Assembly: GCA_964563595.1 (NCBI GenBank)
Contig: CAZLWR010000019.1
Span: 1-20,154, forward strand
Direction: 5' to 3'
DNA from: CALMFT01 sp964563595
Lineage (GTDB): Bacteria; Patescibacteriota; Gracilibacteria; Absconditabacterales; Absconditicoccaceae
DNA: 20,154 nucleotides
Made by a program: the position numbers and the translations under genes. The notes beneath the pieces were generated by a model that was not told the DNA's origin, searched no databases, and saw only the letters and a list, made by a program, of their open reading frames with translations. Shown here piece by piece: positions 17,903 to 20,154 of the stretch (positions within the stretch are counted from its first letter, which is position 1; the number at the start of each line of letters is the position of its first letter).

Positions 17903-19276
17903 ATGAAGATATTCTATCAAGGTGCATTGGCACTACTAATTATGTGAATTATGAATTGATGATCGTATGTACAGAATATATTTGCAGCAACTACGCCTTC
18001 ATTGGGAGATGCTGCGAGTTATGGTATTCTTTCAAGTACGTATGTTAATACTGCGGCAGGAACCACCATTAATGGTGCCGTGTGATTCACAACAGCACCG
18101 GCCGTCATGCCGGCTGGTACTCATATATATTCTGGTTCGGGTACTCCTTATTCATCAGCGGGTATAGCCCAAGGCTCTGCTTTGGCCAGCCTAGCATCAG
18201 AGGCCTGTACTTTTTCATTTGCACCCTGAGCGATTGATCTTTCAACTGACACAACTCACGGTCCTATTGGTGTCTATACTCCATGAGTATATTGTAGTGT
18301 ATGAGCCATGCAAGTAGGAGGCACATTGACATTGAGTTGAAATGGAACATTTATTTTTAGAGCACAAGGTGCTCTGGATACTACAGCGGGAGCTACAGTG
18401 ACCGTAACTAATGGTGCATCGGCATGTAATGTTTTTTGGACACCGACAGCTGCAACTACTTTGGGTGCGAACACCACTTTTATAGGTACCGTCATTGATG
18501 ACGCAGGTATTACAGTGGGTGCGAACACCACGCGATTGGGATTGGGTCTTTCATTTGGCGGGACTATCACGACCGATACGAGTACTATCACTGTGCCATC
18601 TTGTCCTGTGTCGGCAACGTTGCGTGTTGTTAAACTTGTACGTACATGAGCAAATGCTGCAATTTCTTCGGACTTTCTTTTGTATGTAAAGAGTGCGTGA
18701 ATTAATGTTTCCGGGAGTCCCTTATCAGGATCAGTAGCACCGGGAAATTCATATACCCTAAACGCTGGGACTTATGTAGTAAGTGAAGATATAAATCCTC
18801 TTTATGTGCAAAGTTTTAGTGGCGATTGTGATGCTAGCGGAAATGTAGTTCTTTCTACTGGCTCAAATAAGACTTGTACAATAATCAATACCAGTGTTCC
18901 GGCTCTTGTGTTACCTGGTGGTTGATGATTCAGTCCAGTCAGTTTTGTTATGTCGATAGTGTCCACTGGAATAATCGCAAACTCAGTAGTGGTTACTGGG
19001 ATAATACCAAGTCCTTTGATTACCTGATCTTTCGCTTTGGTGACTTTGAGCGGCAATATCCTTCAAGTTTCATTACATTGAACGAGTATGATTATTGCCA
19101 ATATTGCTGTGGATACTGGTTTGATCGGCTTACCGTCTTTTACTTTGCCTGTGAGTATTCCTCATACAGGTGCTGATAGTGGGTCAGAATATCCTATTAT
19201 TATGTATATAACTATTGTGTTGTTGTTATTGATAGTAAGTCATATTGGTTTCAGAAAAAGAACATATATTGATTAA
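17903..19276 (+). CDS. DUF3494 ice-binding-type surface protein with sortase-like C-terminal anchor
   Basis: 457 residues. Signal peptide at 1-29 (ALALLIMGIMNG, cleavage likely near NIFAA). A DUF3494 domain (about 31-240) follows: LGDAASYGILSSTYVNTAAG, a helix-like AQGSALASLASEACT, IGVYTPGVYCSVGAMQVGGT, TFIFRAQGALDTTAGATVTV, ACNVFWTPTAATTLGANTTF and ITVGANTTRLG, matching the GVYTPGVY / ACNVFW / TLG-TTFxGT pattern of bacterial ice-binding beta-solenoids. A second domain (about 245-330) resembles prealbumin-like/SpaA-type surface modules and ends GNVVLSTGSNKTCTIINT. The C-terminus has IPHTG, a hydrophobic helix and a basic FRKR tail, like a cell-wall sorting signal. About 14 TGA codons are read as Gly, including PGVY. 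Ice binding itself is inferred; members also act as adhesins. Confidence 0.85.
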
Positions 19277-19592
19277 AGTTGTATGCTCTATAGTCTTGCT
19301 TGCATTTGTAAATAAAATAACTATGTACGTGTAATCCAGTGCGTTATACTGGTATAGAGTTCCGAGATACTCCCTGCAGTTTTTCTTGCGTTTGCTGCGC
19401 ATAAGATGTGAAAACAGTATCACCAATCGTGACCTTATGATTATTCCCGATGATTTGATATTGTAATCAAATTACAAATAATTATGAGTCTTTGTCAGCG
19501 TATTTTTTTTCTTACTACAAAAATAGAATTATAGACTTCTCTATCTACAAGCAAGATCAAACTTGTTATCTATTATTTTTTACTGTTTGCTT
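19277..19592. promoter_or_regulatory. Intergenic region upstream of rpsL
   Basis: 316 bases without a convincing gene. It holds a perfect inverted repeat TTGTAAT-CAA-ATTACAA (19462-19478) and a small hairpin CCAGT-gcgttat-ACTGG (19336-19352) that lacks a T-run. The rpsL promoter should lie here. The final 90 bases before the rpsL start are T-rich and contain no Shine-Dalgarno sequence. Confidence 0.4.
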
Positions 19593-20015
19593 ATGCCTAC
19601 TATCAACCAACTACTCAAGAACGGAAGAAAACCAAAAAACTATAAATCCAAAGCACCGGTATTACAGTTTAGTGTTAATAAATTGGAAAGAAATAAGAAG
19701 GTGCCTCAACCATCTCCTTTTAAGAGAGGGGTATGTCTCAAGGTCTATGTTACTAAGCCAAAAAAGCCGAACTCTGCACAAAGAAAGGTTGCTAAGGTAA
19801 GATTGAGTAATGGGGCTGAAGTAATTGCTTATATTCCAGGTGTAAAACACAACCTTCAAGAGCATTCTGTAGTGATGATAAGAGGAGGAAGAGTGAAAGA
19901 TCTTCCTGGTGTGAGATATCATATTGTAAGAAACAGATATGATTGTGCTGGTGTGGATGGCAGAAGACAAGCTAGATCTTTATATGGAGCCAAGAGACCA
20001 AAAGAAAAGAAATAA
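19593..20015 (+). CDS. rpsL: 30S ribosomal protein S12
   Basis: 140 residues, slightly longer than the E. coli protein (124) because of insertions and a Lys-rich C-terminus. S12 sits at the 30S decoding centre and shapes translational accuracy. Conserved blocks: MPTINQLLKNGRKP, RGVCLKVYVTKPKKPNSAQR, KVRLSNGAEVIAYIPG, HNLQEHSVVMIRGGRVKDLP and GVRYHIVRNRYDCAGVDGRR. The lysines of the decoding loops (TKPKKPNSA and GRVKDLPG) are present. ATG 19593 is chosen over an in-frame extension from 19563 because homologues begin MPTxNQL. No TGA occurs; every Gly is GGN. rpsG usually follows, but no S7 start is seen in the remaining 139 bases. Confidence 0.96.
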   Translation: MPTINQLLKNGRKPKNYKSKAPVLQFSVNKLERNKKVPQPSPFKRGVCLKVYVTKPKKPNSAQRKVAKVRLSNGAEVIAYIPGVKHNLQEHSVVMIRGGRVKDLPGVRYHIVRNRYDCAGVDGRRQARSLYGAKRPKEKK

Positions 20016-20154
20016 AAAAATCTAAAAAAAAAGTAGAAAATGAAAATAGTAACTAATAACAAAGATTCCTTTAGCTTAAGATTGTCATGCAATACCGTTA
20101 GACATCATGATAACTCTTAAAATCATACTTATTAACTCTTAACTCGTCATTATA
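20016..20154. other. AT-rich sequence after rpsL, no gene seen
   Basis: Starts with A-runs and carries only a 26-codon frame from ATG 20040 and shorter ones. No similarity to ribosomal protein S7, the usual next gene, and no clear terminator stem. Confidence 0.5.

Noticed and set aside
20040..20120. 26-codon frame after rpsL
   Set aside because: Too short, no similarity to S7 or another ribosomal protein, and in an AT-rich intergenic context.
1..20154. Widespread pseudogenes or sequencing frameshifts explaining the broken frames
   Set aside because: Interruptions are almost only TGA, frames stay in register without indels, and TGA falls on conserved glycines. Reassignment explains this better.
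1..20154. UGA as tryptophan (code 4)
   Set aside because: TGA sits where families have Gly (TPIGN, RTxGE, GHTL, PYLGP), TGG is used for Trp, and tRNA-Trp has anticodon CCA.
1..20154. CRISPR arrays, insertion sequences, prophage genes
   Set aside because: No regularly spaced repeats, transposase or integrase motifs, or phage structural genes were seen on either strand.

Overview
The window is a chromosomal piece from a Patescibacteria/CPR bacterium that reads UGA as glycine (genetic code 25), so most likely Gracilibacteria (BD1-5) or Absconditabacteria (SR1). Under the standard code most genes look shattered. Reading TGA as Gly restores long frames ending in TAA or TAG, and many of the restored residues are glycines conserved in the family: TPIGN of RsmI, the RTxGE loop of UppS, GHTL of the HIT protein, PYLGP of the AI-2E family and the glycine loops of the GT4 enzyme. 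The only intact tRNA is tRNA-Trp with anticodon CCA, which reads UGG only and fits UGA not being Trp. All coordinates below use code 25.

Layout. 1-3718: a GT4 glycosyltransferase (minus strand, cut by the left edge), a single-pass membrane protein interrupted by a 100-N assembly gap, an ECF-type sigma factor, undecaprenyl diphosphate synthase and a small membrane protein. 3771-8707 (minus strand): a 1200-residue secreted PKD/calcium-repeat surface protein preceded by two unknown genes. 9032-16753 (plus strand): a compact housekeeping run of a DUF3127-like protein with an SSB-type tail, CutA, HIT, RsmI, a PH-like membrane protein, YceD/DUF177, MltG, an AI-2E/PerM permease, a Nudix hydrolase, a membrane-anchored helical protein and a glutamate-racemase-like protein lacking its catalytic cysteines. 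16869-17054: a broken tRNA copy, tRNA-Trp and a terminator. 17056-17619 (minus strand): an unknown gene. 17903-19276: a DUF3494 ice-binding-type surface protein with a sortase-like tail. 19593-20015: rpsL (S12).

Themes. The recognisable functions centre on the envelope: lipid carrier (UppS), glycan polymer trimming (MltG), glycosyl transfer and two large cell-surface proteins. Translation and RNA functions (RsmI, YceD, S12, tRNA-Trp) are interspersed. No gene start has a convincing GGAGG-type ribosome binding site. No CRISPR array, insertion sequence or phage module was seen. The most notable items are the recoding, the catalytically stripped racemase homologue, the ice-binding-type adhesin, and the tandem tRNA-Trp remnant with a GC-rich hairpin in its D-loop.
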